A stretch of DNA of 64,000 nt from Coffea arabica (lineage: Eukaryota; Streptophyta; Magnoliopsida; Gentianales; Rubiaceae), in assembly GCF_036785885.1 (NCBI RefSeq), contig NC_092323.1, forward strand, positions 19,848,501 to 19,912,500, read 5' to 3'. Shown piece by piece: positions 33,750 to 45,920 of the stretch (positions within the stretch are counted from its first letter, which is position 1; each line of letters begins with the position of its first letter). The position numbers and the translations under genes were made by a program. The notes under the pieces are model-generated. The model was not told the DNA's origin. It ran no database searches and saw nothing but the letters and a program-made list of their open reading frames with translations.

Positions 33750-34684
33750 GGGATAATATCAAAAACCTCCCCTGAGATTTCTCTTAATATCACCTAACAC
33801 TCTTAAGGTTTTCAAAATATCACTTACCTCCCTTACTTTTGTTATTTGTGTAACAAAAATTTAAAAATTTCTAAACTACCCTTTTGTTCATTTTGCTAAA
33901 TAAAATACTTCTAAGACACTTTATTCACTCAAAAAAAATCACCATCTAAAAACCAATCTCTAGTAGTATCACCATGTCACAAAACTATAGTTCATAAAAA
34001 TATAAATTTGGAAAACAAAAAAGATATTTGTAAAGAAATATACTGGGACTAATTTAACTCTATATACTTAAAATGACTTCTTATGAACCTTATATTTTTT
34101 CCCAATTTCTTCTCAAACCCTAGCCCAAGTTTTTAAGTTGCACCAATCATTATAAAATCAACTCAAAATAAACAAAGTAATCACATCCCACTCTATTACA
34201 ATCTCATAAAGTAAAAGATAAATAAAATTCAATTATCTATAATTTAAAAATAAAAAATTGCATAGTCGTCCAAGAAAAGAGTAAGAGAGAATATTGGAAA
34301 AGGGGGAAAGAAAAGAAATTGTCTTTTGTTTCTTTTTATTTTTATAATTTTTTTGACTTCCATGTATTTGATATGTGAATTATGTATCAAGTGAGGTAAA
34401 TTTTTTCAAAAACAAGTTTTTCAAATGCAATGCTACAGTAATACACAAATCAATTCAAAAGATATTTCATCCATACAATATATCAAACATTTCAAAAAAT
34501 ATTTATAGTAAAAGTTTTTCATATACACTGCTATAGTAAAATTTTTCAAAAGCACCCCCAAAAACAGCTAATCCAAATGGATAGTCTTTTTGTAATTACT
34601 AAGGGAGGTAAGTAATTTTTTAAAACCTTAGGAGTGCTAGGTGATGTTAAGAAAAACCTTAGAGGAGGTTTCTGATATTATTGC
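33750..34684. mobile_element. Mutator-like MITE with 9-bp target duplication
   Basis: The element begins GGGATAATATCAAAAACCTC and ends GAGGTTTCTGATATTATTGC, inverted repeats of about 25 bases that continue as weaker similarity inwards. It is flanked by the perfect 9-bp repeat TATGATTTA (33741-33749 and 34685-34693), the length typical of Mutator-like elements. The 935-bp body has no transposase. Homologous elements occur at 35409-36161, 45921-46729 and, split, at 5342-5905/25610-25709. Confidence 0.75.
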
Positions 34685-34693
34685 TATGATTTA

Positions 34694-35399
34694 AGGGGTT
34701 GGGAGAGAAAAAAGGATTTGAGTCTAGACTTTAAATTAAAAAATCAATTTCAAGGAAAGAATGAAATTGGTGAACTGATTAAGGAAAATGAATTTTTTTC
34801 TTGAATCTATATTCTTGTAACCAAAGAAACACAGAATGAAGTAAATAGTCACTTAAATATGAAATATATTCATATCAATTTTCTCAACGGTGAAATATTA
34901 TTAAGAAATATAGAATAAGAAAAATACGAAATAAGAAAAAATGGCGCTTAGATTGGTTCAAAGTTCAAACTCATAAATTTAAACCTTTGTAATTGCATCA
35001 GCACTTCTTAAGATACACGAATTTCAAAGTCAATATTATAATGGGCACATACACCCCCTATGATTAAGCAGTTTAAAAAATGCACCCCTTATAATTTAAA
35101 AGTATCCACTTCCACCCCTTATACTTTAGTGAAAAATAAGATAAAATGGACACTACTAGTGAAAATTTAACCATATACTATCCAAAAACGCAACTAACCA
35201 TTTGTTTATAGTAATTTTAGACTTTATTAACGTTTTCCCCACATAAATGTTTGCACTCTATAAAAGAAGATCAAACGTTTGGACTCCAATCGTGATAATT
35301 TGAATCTTTGTATAGGTTGTAAATGTTGATTAGAGATATTTATGGAAGAAAAATATTATTAAAACCTCATATAATTAGAATAAGTAACTAGTTGCACTT
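34694..35399. other. Intergenic, no gene seen
   Basis: AT-rich spacer between two MITEs. Around 35045-35130 a phrase (CACCCCCTATGATTAAG / CACCCCTTATAATTT / CACCCCTTATACTTT) is repeated three times, a possible fragment of another small repeat. Confidence 0.4.
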
Positions 35400-35408
35400 A
35401 TTTCGTTA

Positions 35409-36161
35409 GGGATAACATCATAAACCTGTCCTAAGGTTTCTCTCAATATCATCTAGCATTTCTAAGATTTTAAAAATATCACTTACCTCTCTTACTTTTG
35501 TTATTTGTGTTAAAAAGTTTTTGAAAACCCTAAACTACCCTTTGCTTGCTAATAAAAATACTCTTAAACCACTTTGCTTATTTCAAGAAAACCATCACCT
35601 AAAATACAATCTCTAGTAGTACTACCGCATCACAATGCTATAGTCCACAAAAATATAATTTTGAAAAACAAAAAAGATATTTGTAAAGAAATACATTAGC
35701 AAAATTTAACTCTGTGCTCAAAACTAATTTCTTATGAGCCTTATATTTTTTTTCTAACTTCTTCTCAATCGATCCCCAAGCCTTTAAATTGTACTGATCA
35801 TTAAAAAAATCAACTCAAAATAAACAAAGAAATCATATCCCATTCTATCACAATCACAAAAAGTAAAAAATAAATAAAATTCAATTTACTATAAATTATA
35901 AATTAAAAATCATATAATCATCCAAAAAAATAAATAAGAGAAAATGTTGGAGAAAGATGAATTAGAAGAAAGTGACTTTTGGTTTCTTTTTTTTTTTTGG
36001 AATTTTTTGAGCTCTATTTATTTGATTGGTAAATTACGTATTAAGTGAAGGTTAATATAATCTTTTTACAATTACTAGAGGAGGAAAGTGACATTTTCAA
36101 AACCTGTGAGGTACCAAGTGATATTAGGATAAACTTCAAGGGAGATTTCTGATATCATCCC
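35409..36161. mobile_element. Mutator-like MITE, second intact copy
   Basis: The element starts GGGATAACATCATAAACC and ends GGAGATTTCTGATATCATCC(C). The flanks are ATTTCGTTA (35400-35408) and ATTTCATTA (36162-36170), a 9-bp target duplication with one later change. The body (753 bp) is collinear with 33750-34684 (shared CACTTACCTC, CTACCCTTT and AAAGATATTTGTAAAGAAAT segments) but shorter. No transposase is present. Confidence 0.72.
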
Positions 36162-36296
36162 ATTTCATTATTGCAAGTTCAAAAAGTACAATTTGTTATT
36201 GTAGCTAAGCATAGTTAATGACCAATCTTAAATAGACAAATCTTAAACGGACACATTTTTGAATTTTTAGTTTGTCCTGCTTTTATGTCGATTCTT

Positions 36297-36450
36297 CTTT
36301 ATAGTCTTTATTCCCTTCCCTGATTATTATCAGGATTCAAGTATTTGAAACTTTCTGGAAGTTGCAGCTATATAAAGTATGTCGATTCTTATATCTATCC
36401 CTGATGCATTATTAAGATTCTAAGTATTTGAAACTTTCTGGAAGTTGCAG
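36297..36450. repeat. Tandem duplication, about 84-bp period
   Basis: GTCGATTCTT...AAGTATTTGAAACTTTCTGG then AAGTTGCAG occurs at 36297-36367 and again at 36381-36450 with scattered differences. No function is evident. Confidence 0.6.
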
Positions 36451-37408
36451 AAATATGACATTGAGCTTCGGGTACTGTAAAAGCGTGAATTAACAAGGTA
36501 TTCATCTTCAAAGAATCCGTCATAACAAGTAGCCTAATTGATTTTTTTTACCATCATGAAAAGCCAGGTTAACTTCGCTGACAATTCATTTTGCAAATTT
36601 GTTTCTTGTAAAAGCAGATACAAAGAACATTTAGGAGGAAAGACAAGCTGGAAGACGAACCAACTCAACTCAAAACAAGTTGAACTCAGCAGCAGCTCGT
36701 CAACCAATAAGTCCAGGAACTACAAGCCCCATCTAGGTTCACCATTCAACCATGGATGGGATAGAATATGTATTTGGTATTTTCCACGTACAAACAGTAT
36801 GTCAAACCAAAACAATCACTGAGACTACAATTCCATAGTTATATATTTCACCAAACGTTCGAAGACTTTCGACATACTTTGGTTTCACTTTACCAATACA
36901 AACAGGTCATGCGGTAAAGGAAACATGCAATTCAGAGGGGAAAAACAGACCAAAAGGATTTCAGAACTCATTGAAACCCAAAAATCAGATTAGACAAATC
37001 AGAGGCCTGGTTATCAAATTATAGCACAAAAAAGTAGTACAATGGTATACAATCAGAAGCAGAATTATGGAAGTAAGGCTGGCATCTAACAAACAGTGAC
37101 AGGCAGGACAAAAAGACGAGTACAACAAATTCCAATGCAAGCTGCACCTGCTCTGAATGTTTAAAATCAATGTAACATTCATAATCAAGGACCAGAAAAC
37201 AGAGTTGATGGCTGAGTATTCCAGAACAAGAAGCTATTGACTCCTAGTCAAGATGATCACCTTTAGGCAAAAATATTTCTTAGTACACTGAGGAATTAAG
37301 TCACTGCAGTCTAAGCTCTTGCACGTCTTAAATTACCAAATAGCCTACTTGAAATAAAACAAAACTGAATAAACACACGAGATTTACTAAACTTCAAAGT
37401 GAAACCAA
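36451..37408. other. Region downstream of RPL4
   Basis: About 1 kb 3' of the RPL4 stop codon. It presumably contains the RPL4 3' UTR and polyadenylation region (minus strand), but no single signal can be singled out. An open frame at 36538-36822 (+) has no recognisable feature and is not called. Confidence 0.4.
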
Positions 37409-39782
37409 TTACTGTGAAACGCCCAACCACTTTGAGAAGTTCTCAAACTCGGTGTAATCACTATCTGAGATCATTGTTTTGTACCATGACTTTCCAGCAG
37501 CTTTTACAGCAGACGTCTCCTCCTGTCAGAAGCAAAAAATAGTATAATGAACGAGGGCTCATTGAGGCAACATTAGAACTAAATAATACCAAATTGACCA
37601 AGTCAAGAAAGTTGGGGCCACTCATGCCCAAAACAAGTCTTAGGCCCCTTCAACTATTATCAAGCAAAAGCAAAGAGAACAGGATAGCAAGAAACTATCA
37701 ACCAATGATGACACTAAAACAAAAAAGTAAGACCCATCGGTTACTGCAAACCAGTCAGATAAATCCAAAACTCTATTAGATCAGGTATTTCATCATCAAT
37801 TAAAAAAGCACAAAGCCTAGAACCTGTAAAGTTGTTAGAAATGATCAATCATTACTCAGAACCCATAAAGCCAGTTAAGACATCTAGAAAAAGCCAGTCA
37901 AACAAAGCTACAGTGCCAGACATGTAATGAAACCAGATTATCATTTAGAATGTAACCAAGCATGCTAATTTAGGACAAGCATCTATTAAGAACGTCCAGG
38001 ACAAGATAAGAAAATATCAGCACACACACCATATCATGTAATACACAACTCTGCGCCCGAGTTCATATGTATAGAAACAAAAGTCAGTAGCAATAACCAA
38101 AACTACAACAAAGAAAGAAAAACATCCAACGCACCACTACATTGAAAAAAAAAGGACTTGAAAGCCAACTAAAAGGATGAACCAGACAACCAATAGAAAC
38201 AAACAGAAGCACAAGTTGTGATGTTAATTAAGTTAACTTTGCATCATGATAACATTTTAAATCATCAAACTAAATCACAGTGGGTTCCGATAATTATTAG
38301 CTGTATTCCTTCCATCACAACTTGTCCATATTCAAAGCTATTATCAATTATCTAAATTAACATCAGTTGCATGGCAGGAAGTCATCTAAATTCCTCAATT
38401 CTTGTATATTATTAGAGAACACAACAGTTTATAAAGCCACTAATGCTTGATGCAAGAAAATCTGAATTTTTTATTTACCAAAAGGGTTGAGCTTGTTTAT
38501 TAAAGACTCAATCTGAATCATATAGACATCAAGGTTTTCAGTAGAAAATGGAACACGCATTCTGTAGCCTAAAGCATACCAACACGGGCAGATAGATACA
38601 TCATCTACAGTTGCATCAATATTCCAACAGAATCAAGCATAGAAAGGAGAGGGAAAAATAATAATATAAACCATATACCTTCGTCATTGGACTCCTCTTC
38701 TTGGCCAGCTTCTCCCTCTTAGCCTCAACACGCTGTTTCTCAGCCAAGAGAGCCATCCTCCTAGCAGTCTTGGCATAAGGATTGAGCTTGAGCAAACAAT
38801 TCAAATTCTTAAGAGGGTTCTTCTTCATTGGTGCCCTCTTCACCACCTTCTTGATTGGCCTCACCACAGATTGCACCTCGTCAGAGTTGATAATTCTGGC
38901 CAAATCACCATTCACCATCTTAGCCCTGGGCAAAACATACCCCTTCTTCTTCAAGGAAGGCTTATCAAATGACCCGTAAATCTCATCCAATTTCTCAAAT
39001 GCTGATTTCGTCCAAACAATAAACCTCCCAACGTGACCTCCCGGAGCAAGTTTCAACAAATTCAAACGGTCCACGTGGGCCACCTCGACTCCAGGAATGT
39101 TGCGGAAGGCCTTCACGAGCTTGGCCCCCTCAGTACCGTACACAACCAGAGGACCTTTCCTGGAGATGTAGCGGCGGTTACGCATCTTGCCCTTTCCTGG
39201 GCGGATGCCCTGGCTGTCCTTAGCCTTCTCAGCATCAGGGTAAGCCCCAATTTTCTTGAGAAGACTGATAGCATTGGAGGTTTTCTCCACGGCCTCAGCA
39301 GAATCGGAGATCACACAGGGGATTTGCGGGACAGATTCGATGCGGTGACCGCGGGCCATGACAAGGGAAGGCACAGCAGAGGCGGCGATGGCAGAAACCA
39401 CGGCATACCGTTTCTTGTTGACTGGGACCTTGCGGTGCCAACGGCGCCAGATCTTGGTCGGAGCGAACATGCGGCCGCCGCGGCACATGTTGCCATAGGC
39501 ACCCTGGCCGGCACGGTGAGTGCCGCCGCCAGGAACACGAGGGATACGGGAAACAGCGCGACCAGTACCCCAGGACTCGGCGGAGGTCTGGTGACCGGCG
39601 GACCTAGAGACGGCGTACGGTTGGCGGGAGTTCTTGGAAATGTCGCGATGAACGTCTTGGAGGATGTCGGGGCGGATTGGGGCTTTCATGACGTCAGGCA
39701 GAGGGAGGGAGTTGGCGTCGGCCTCCATTTCATTCTCAAGAGGGATAACGGTAACTACCGGGAGAGCGGCGGCGGAAGCCAT
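37409..39782 (-). CDS. RPL4: 60S ribosomal protein L4 (uL4), two exons
   Basis: Exon 1 (39782-38679, 368 codons) opens [20 protein letters not shown] and contains the universal uL4 core: [40 protein letters not shown] and [20 protein letters not shown], the internal loop that lines the polypeptide exit tunnel. The eukaryotic extension follows ([20 protein letters not shown]). Exon 1 ends ...SPMTK at a GTATAT donor. The intron 38678-37523 ends TCTGACAG. Exon 2 (37522-37409) encodes the conserved C-terminus ending FSKWLGVSQ. The total of 405 residues matches the usual plant length (about 406). No stop, frameshift or lost motif is seen, so the gene appears functional. It is a structural and assembly protein of the large cytosolic ribosomal subunit. 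Exon 1 is much richer in GC than its surroundings. Only the upstream region is duplicated (see 46735-49809). Confidence 0.95.
37523..38678 (-). other. RPL4 intron
   Basis: This 1156-bp intron lies between phase-0 codons AAG and GAG, with a GTATATGG donor and a TTTTTTGCTTCTGACAG acceptor on the minus strand. It is AT-rich without open frames of note. Its position near the 3' end of the coding sequence separates the last 37 residues. No transposon ends were recognised inside. Confidence 0.9.
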
Positions 39783-39960
39783 TTCTGGTGCGGGTAACTG
39801 AGGGTTTGGGAATTGGGAGAGTGCGTTTAGGGTTTTAACATAGCGATATATAAGTACGTATATATATATCTGCGGTCCAATTAACGATCCAATGTCAGGC
39901 CTAATATGCCATCAATTGGGCCAAACCTAATATGCCATTAATTGGGCCAGATCTTGATCA
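39783..39960 (-). promoter_or_regulatory. RPL4 promoter and 5' leader: telo box, TATA, site II motifs
   Basis: On the minus strand upstream of the ATG lie a telo box AAACCCTAA (39827-39835), TATATATA-type sequences (39845-39853 and 39859-39869), and two site II-type TGGGCC motifs (palindromic GGCC core; 39917-39922 and 39943-39948). Telo box plus site II elements are the known pair driving plant ribosomal-protein genes in dividing cells. The leader has a CT-rich start (CTCTCCCAATTCCC), which suits a TOP-like leader. The start of transcription is inferred to lie around 39835. Confidence 0.6.
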
Positions 39961-42722
39961 AACTATAAATTCATTCTTTTTTTTAGATTTTTTAATTATT
40001 TTAATATATAAAATCCAATTAAAAACTTTGAAATAGGAGGTTATAACTAATTTTGTCACCAATCAAATTTAAAATCTCAAACTTTCCCATTAGCTCTCCA
40101 TGTTAGGCAAATTAATTGAGTGTTTCATAAATCATTTATAATTTACTGTTTCATAAATCATTTATAGTTTACTATTCAGATTTTAAACCCTTTTACTCCT
40201 TAATTAAAGAAAATACATTTGTCAAGCCAAATACTGTGGGATAATTAATTATTTCCATTTTAAAATCATTCACCCTATTATCTTTTTATCACTTTAGCCC
40301 TTTTTACTCCTTCAATTTTTATTTGTCAAGTCAAATTCTCAGGAATAGTGTGATTAGTCCAATTTTTAAGTCATTCACCCAATTATACCTTCGTCACTTT
40401 CCTTCTGAATGCAATAATCATTTGTTAAGTCTTCTAATGATATATTTGATTACTCTTGTGCTTTAATGATTCACCCCATAATAACTAAATCAGTTTTCTT
40501 ATGGGTTTAAACTTATTTTGTTATCATTTTTTTTTTGTATTTAGTCAGCTTACGGCACTTTAGTAAGTTTTTTTTTATGGTGGACTTTGTTTAGTAAGTT
40601 TGTTTTTTAAAAAATTTTAAGTTTTTAACATTGAAACTTATACTTTAAAATTAAATATGAGTATGTAAATAATAATTATGACATTTTATTTGCACTTGGA
40701 ATAAACTTAATATTACTATTGTGCAAGCATATAGATGATTTTTCATATAGCACATGTACATCAAAAAGTGCATATAAAAGAAAATTTATGTATGAATTCT
40801 AAATCAATAAAGGTAAAATTAGATGGTTGTTTTTGGCGGCATCTTAGCAATATTTCGATGAAAATTTAGTATTTCCCCAAACTTATACCCAAATTTTTAA
40901 ACCTTTTCTTGATAACCACTCTAGCTTTTATTTGATAAAAACATTTGAAAAATGAGGCAATGAATCCTAAATAATAAAAGGAATCGAAAATATAGGATCG
41001 TAGGATTGAGGACGATAGAACTTGAGGAAGAGCTATCAAATTGAGATGATTCATGTGGGTTTAAGCAAGTTATAATTGGATTAACCTATATATAACTACT
41101 TAGTTAATAATTCAAAATGGATGAGTCATAAATGAACATAGTTTTAGATGGGTTTGGGTTATTCATGCTTATTCATGGCCCATTATTAAATTTTATTTAC
41201 TTTTTCTCCCACATTTTGTTTAGTAATAAAACACTATATCATTCTAAATTTGTAATAAAAAATGACAACATATCAAGTTAATAAGTAAATTTTGCCCAAA
41301 TAAAGCGAAAAAACATAAAATATTACACAGAGGAACCTAAATTGGTGATCATGGTAAGTTTCAAATTTTGTCACTCTACAAGAATCTAAAATTAATTTAG
41401 GTATTAACACAAACAATCAATTAACACTCAAGAAATTTAGGAGACTTTTATGAAAGGAAGGGAGGAAGTATGATAAATTTTAAAACAAAATAAAAGAATG
41501 GAAATTAAAGAAGAAGAAAAGCGCAAAATATGTCTCTGCAAAAATTAGAATATAATTATTAGATTGGTAGTAATTTAGATTCACCCACTAATGGTTGAGT
41601 TCGAATCTACATTTAATTTAATTAGGTCAAAATAAGTGATCCAAATTAATGAGTTTAATTGGGTTAACCGTTTGAATCTAATTTAATTATATATGTAAAC
41701 CCATTTGTTAATGCTCGAGCTAAATAAAAACAGGAAAATCTCTATAAATTAATAATCTTCGAACCATAAAAATTCTATTAATTTGAAGAGTTATTAATTA
41801 ATTGATAAAATAATGATTTATTAATTTATCAAGCGTATTAGCAATTCAAAAAAACTTTCATTTGATCAACTAAAGTTTTATATTTTATTTTATAAAAATA
41901 TGAATTATTCTATTAATCAAAGGAGACTAAAAGTCCATAGAATATAAACCAATTCATATCTACATGATTTGCAAGTGTAATTTAATTCCTACTAATGTAC
42001 GTAATTGATATCATATTCCTATTATTAAGGGGTCAAAAGGATTTAGGAATACTAAATAATTTCACTTCTATTTTATTAAATGCATACAATGAATCAGATT
42101 AATAATACTATATATATATATATGGCAAGGAAGTCTTCTTATAATAAATAAACACAAAGTCTTCTTACATATTTCATTGTTAAATTATGGCTTCTCATTT
42201 AAAAGGTATTCATAAATAACTGATGAATTGCATAAAGCATTATATGAATATAATATATGTAATTTTAATGAATTATTAATTTATGAATGGTATGTATGTA
42301 AGGTTTTCAAAAAAATTATTATCTCGTTATTTAATCAAAATTATTAATTTAGCTTGTTAGCCCAAGTTGAGACCCAAAAAATTATTATTTAGTAATGGTT
42401 ATTAATTTAAGAAATATTAATTCATATAGGTTTTATTATAGGTTTCTTTATACAACTATCAATGGATGGAAAGACTATTAGGATAGGAAGCCATTTCTGA
42501 GTACAGCAACTTCAGAGGGATGGGTGTAACTAAAGGACTCTCTCTAAAAAGATTTAGGGCTTTGCTGAAGTAACAATCTACAAGGGTTTGGAGGTTTATG
42601 AAATTTGCAGTTTTAGTCTTTCAAGTTTGAATAATATCAGCTTCAAAATGCAAAAGTGCCTAAGTCCTATTTTACTAAATTCAAATAAAAATATGTAAAG
42701 TTACCAACAATATTGAAAATTG
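39850..42722. repeat. RPL4 upstream region, copy A of a 2.9-kb direct duplication
   Basis: This segment is collinear with 46735-49809. Shared landmarks include GGGCCAGATCTTGATNAAA, CCAATTAAAAACTTTGAAAT, CTCTCCATGTTAG, TGCATATAAAAGAAAATTTA, CACAGAGGAACCTAAA and CAACTTCAGAGGGAT. The similarity begins at the RPL4 promoter and ends near 42722 at an ATATTGAAA phrase. It is AT-rich with no coding sequence; short minus-strand open frames (40866-41054) are not conserved as protein. A TA dinucleotide run occurs at about 42110. Confidence 0.75.
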
Positions 42723-45700
42723 GGGAGAGACTGAAGTGTGTTTAGGGTTTTATAAGGTTTTTCAGAAGCATCCCCAAGGTTTTATGGAGGCTGTGTTTGG
42801 TTCCATAGAATTGAAAATGAAATGGAATCACAATTCCCTGGAATTGAAATTCTATGAATAGTAATTCCAAAATTTTGGAATTCCAAATCTTTTGTTTGAA
42901 TGAAACAAGAACTCGTTCAGAATTAGAATTGTTTAAATTTGGAATTCAAATTTTTTTAACACTTATATTTGGAATTGGTGGTTCCTTTCAAAATTACTTA
43001 TATTTTTTGGAAGAAACTTGAAAGATAAAACTTGATTAAATTTGCACAAATTAATTATATGATGGAAAGTCTTTCTACCAGAGTGTACAAAATTAAATTA
43101 TAGTGTCTTCTCTTCTACAAAATTGAACTTTTACTTGAACATGTACCCACAATAATATAAATTAATATGTATATATATAGAAAGAAGAATTAATATGCTC
43201 ATAACTTAAAAGAAATTCATTCCTAAACAATTCTAATAAGAATGTTTCCTATATAGCATCACTTTCATATGCTTCTTATAAATTTCAAATAGAAGATGAA
43301 GGAAAATGACAAAAAAAAACTAAATGCTTGCCCAATCAATAAATTATTTATTCCTAATGATCAAGATCTAACACAAAACCACATAATCTAGAACAAATAT
43401 TTAAGAATTACATTTCAAGTGCAAAATAGCATACATATGTTTATCAATGCAAGAAAAATATATTCACAGAATTATCCAAACTCCTACTACAATCATTTCT
43501 TTTAAGTGGTCCTTCAAAACTTACTCAAGTCATTTTTGCTTCAAGGTGGTTGTTAGTCTTGTTATCTTCAAGACATCAAGGGGAACCATTCCATCAGCCT
43601 AGTTGAGAAAATTCATTGGCACTGGAATTTTAACATTCAAGCATACTGTGATATGTAATAAATCATAACAGCTCAAAGGATAAAACAAAATCATGCCAAA
43701 GAACCTAAAGAGAGATGACAAGCAATTATTTTCTTCCTATTTAAAACCATACCAAATCATGCCAAAGAAACTAAACTACGATCTAAGTCATTACTAAAAA
43801 TTCCTTTTTTCAGAAGATTTCACAATGGAAGGCTTTTCTATAGCAAAGCAATCATCATGAGATAACCAATTCAATTCCAATACATGAATTTAGTTTCTAA
43901 TATTTATGGAGACCAATTCATCCCATTTGGTTTCAACTATAGAGCTGCAACAAGACGCTGATATAGGAATACAATTCCTTAGCATTTCAAATTTTACTTT
44001 AATTGAGATGATCTTATCATGGATAGATATCCTACAAATATAAAACAAGTGAAAGAGCAATTACAACAAAACAATGAGAAAACATGTGGTCTTCTGGATG
44101 GATATAAAGCAATGACTTGCAGATTCATAAATGTGCACAAAGGATTGTTCACTATTGAGTTATAGATTCACCTCAGGATTCCGAACATCAATCTACATGT
44201 TTTTGCTATAAACTTTAGGTAATATCTGACTTTAAGCTAAAACAAAAATGAAAAGTAGAGAATAGAGAAACTTGTCATCTACAGAAACATTGATTTCTAA
44301 ACTCCAATGCAATGACCTGAATAAGAGAAACTTGTCATCTACAGAAACATTGACATCAAAGCTCTAATGCAATGACCTAGATACAACCACTTTGTTAAAG
44401 ATATGTTCAAGATAGACATTAACCAAATTAGAAGACAAATAAGGAAAATCAGTCAAACACAATGACAGAAGTGGAAAGTGAATCTCAAGCTCTTAAACCA
44501 AGTATTTGTGTTGATATGAAGAGGAAGAGAGCAAGTAATTTTACTTAAACGACTAAGAATTAATTGCCAGGCTTTTGCTTAAATTGACCCTTTATTGAAT
44601 ATTTACATTAATCAGCCATGAGTCTGACTTGAATTGTTGTACATCATTGGACACTATTACCATACATCCAAGACATAACCTTGAAACTAGAAAAGCACAA
44701 CTGAAAGCTTACATATATTAATAGGCAAGTATCAACAAATGTAGAGATCATTTTTCTTGCTTAACAATAGGGCACATAGTCGAGTAGGATCTATAATTTT
44801 TCTAATTAACTCAACCTGGCAGATCAGTCAAATTCAAAGCACAATAAACATTTTAACTTGATAATTGAAGAACAACCTGAGTATCCTTTAGTAATAAAAC
44901 TGAAGCTCTTAAGACTTGCTACCAAGTATAAGAATGAATATTACTGAATATAATCCATGTCCAAATCCATATTACTAAATTTTCTTTACTTTACTCAATC
45001 CATATCTTCACTCAAGCAAACTAATTCAATTCAGAAAAGTTCTTATCAGGTGAAATAGTATAAATCTTCAATGAGCGCCAAAAGATATGATGTCTCTAAA
45101 CTTATTTTTCATTAATATGCCATGCATGTGCTCTTTTACACATTTAATTTCCATATCTTTGTTATTCAGCCACATTAACCAAATTATAGAATCTTTCTTT
45201 TCCAATCACCAAGTAGATATGAAGTGACTATAACAATGCTCAGATCAAATACAACTTTAAGAACATAACCCAAAAAGAAAAAAGAAGAAAGAGAGCAAAT
45301 AGTGCAAAAAGGATAACTTTTTAATTTTCATTTCAATCCCTAATAGAATAGAGAATAATGTAAAAACCCGCCATAGCCATTCATTTCCCTAATCATTCAA
45401 CATTGTGCTATTAGCATGAACTTAACATTCGAGTTTTTAGTTGATCATCACGTCAAACAAAAATGTAGCCAACTATTCACACCTACGTGACTCCTGAGGG
45501 CAAACCCCATTGACAAATGATTACCCAAAAAAAAAAACTAACCTATGTAAAAAACAAAGCTCATACGTGCACATATGAAAATCAAATACCGTCAAGGAGA
45601 AAGAAAGAACCCATTTAAATCAATTCAAGAATGCGTACAAGAGCAAAAAACTAAAACCTATGGAAAGGGCTCAAATTGTTCTTTTTTCTTTCTTTTTTTT

Positions 45701-45920
45701 GGGGAGGGGGAACAAATTTTTTAATAGATAAAATCCCATTGTATCTACATAAATTCTAGCAATCACCAATTTAGAGACAAATTCATCAGTAACAGTCAAA
45801 AATGCATTTTTAAGTACAACATATAAGTAAATGATAGTACTGACCTACAAAAGCAATTGAAGCAGTATCCCATAAGAGTTATCAAGTGGTAAATCGCAGA
45901 GAGAGAAATATTAGAAAATT
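42723..45920. other. Intergenic stretch between the two duplicate copies
   Basis: 3.2 kb without a confident gene. It holds an AATTCC/GGAATT-rich segment (42785-42990) with the GTGTTTGGTTCC phrase often seen at small transposon ends, a 60-bp tandem duplication (44264-44383), and one minus-strand exon-like stretch (43530-43598: splice acceptor, then ADGMVPLDVLKITRLTTTLK then QK and a stop). If the flanking repeats arose by tandem duplication of RPL4, a second RPL4 would have been here; no trace of its coding sequence is seen. Confidence 0.4.
44264..44383. repeat. 60-bp tandem duplication
   Basis: AGAGAAACTTGTCATCTACA then GAAACATTGA and ...CAATGCAATGACCT is present twice in a row with a 60-bp period and a few differences. 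No coding potential. Confidence 0.7.

Noticed and set aside
39033-39797. 254-codon open frame on the plus strand
   Set aside because: It is antisense to RPL4 exon 1. The GC-rich coding sequence of RPL4 leaves the opposite strand open by chance, and the protein matches no family.
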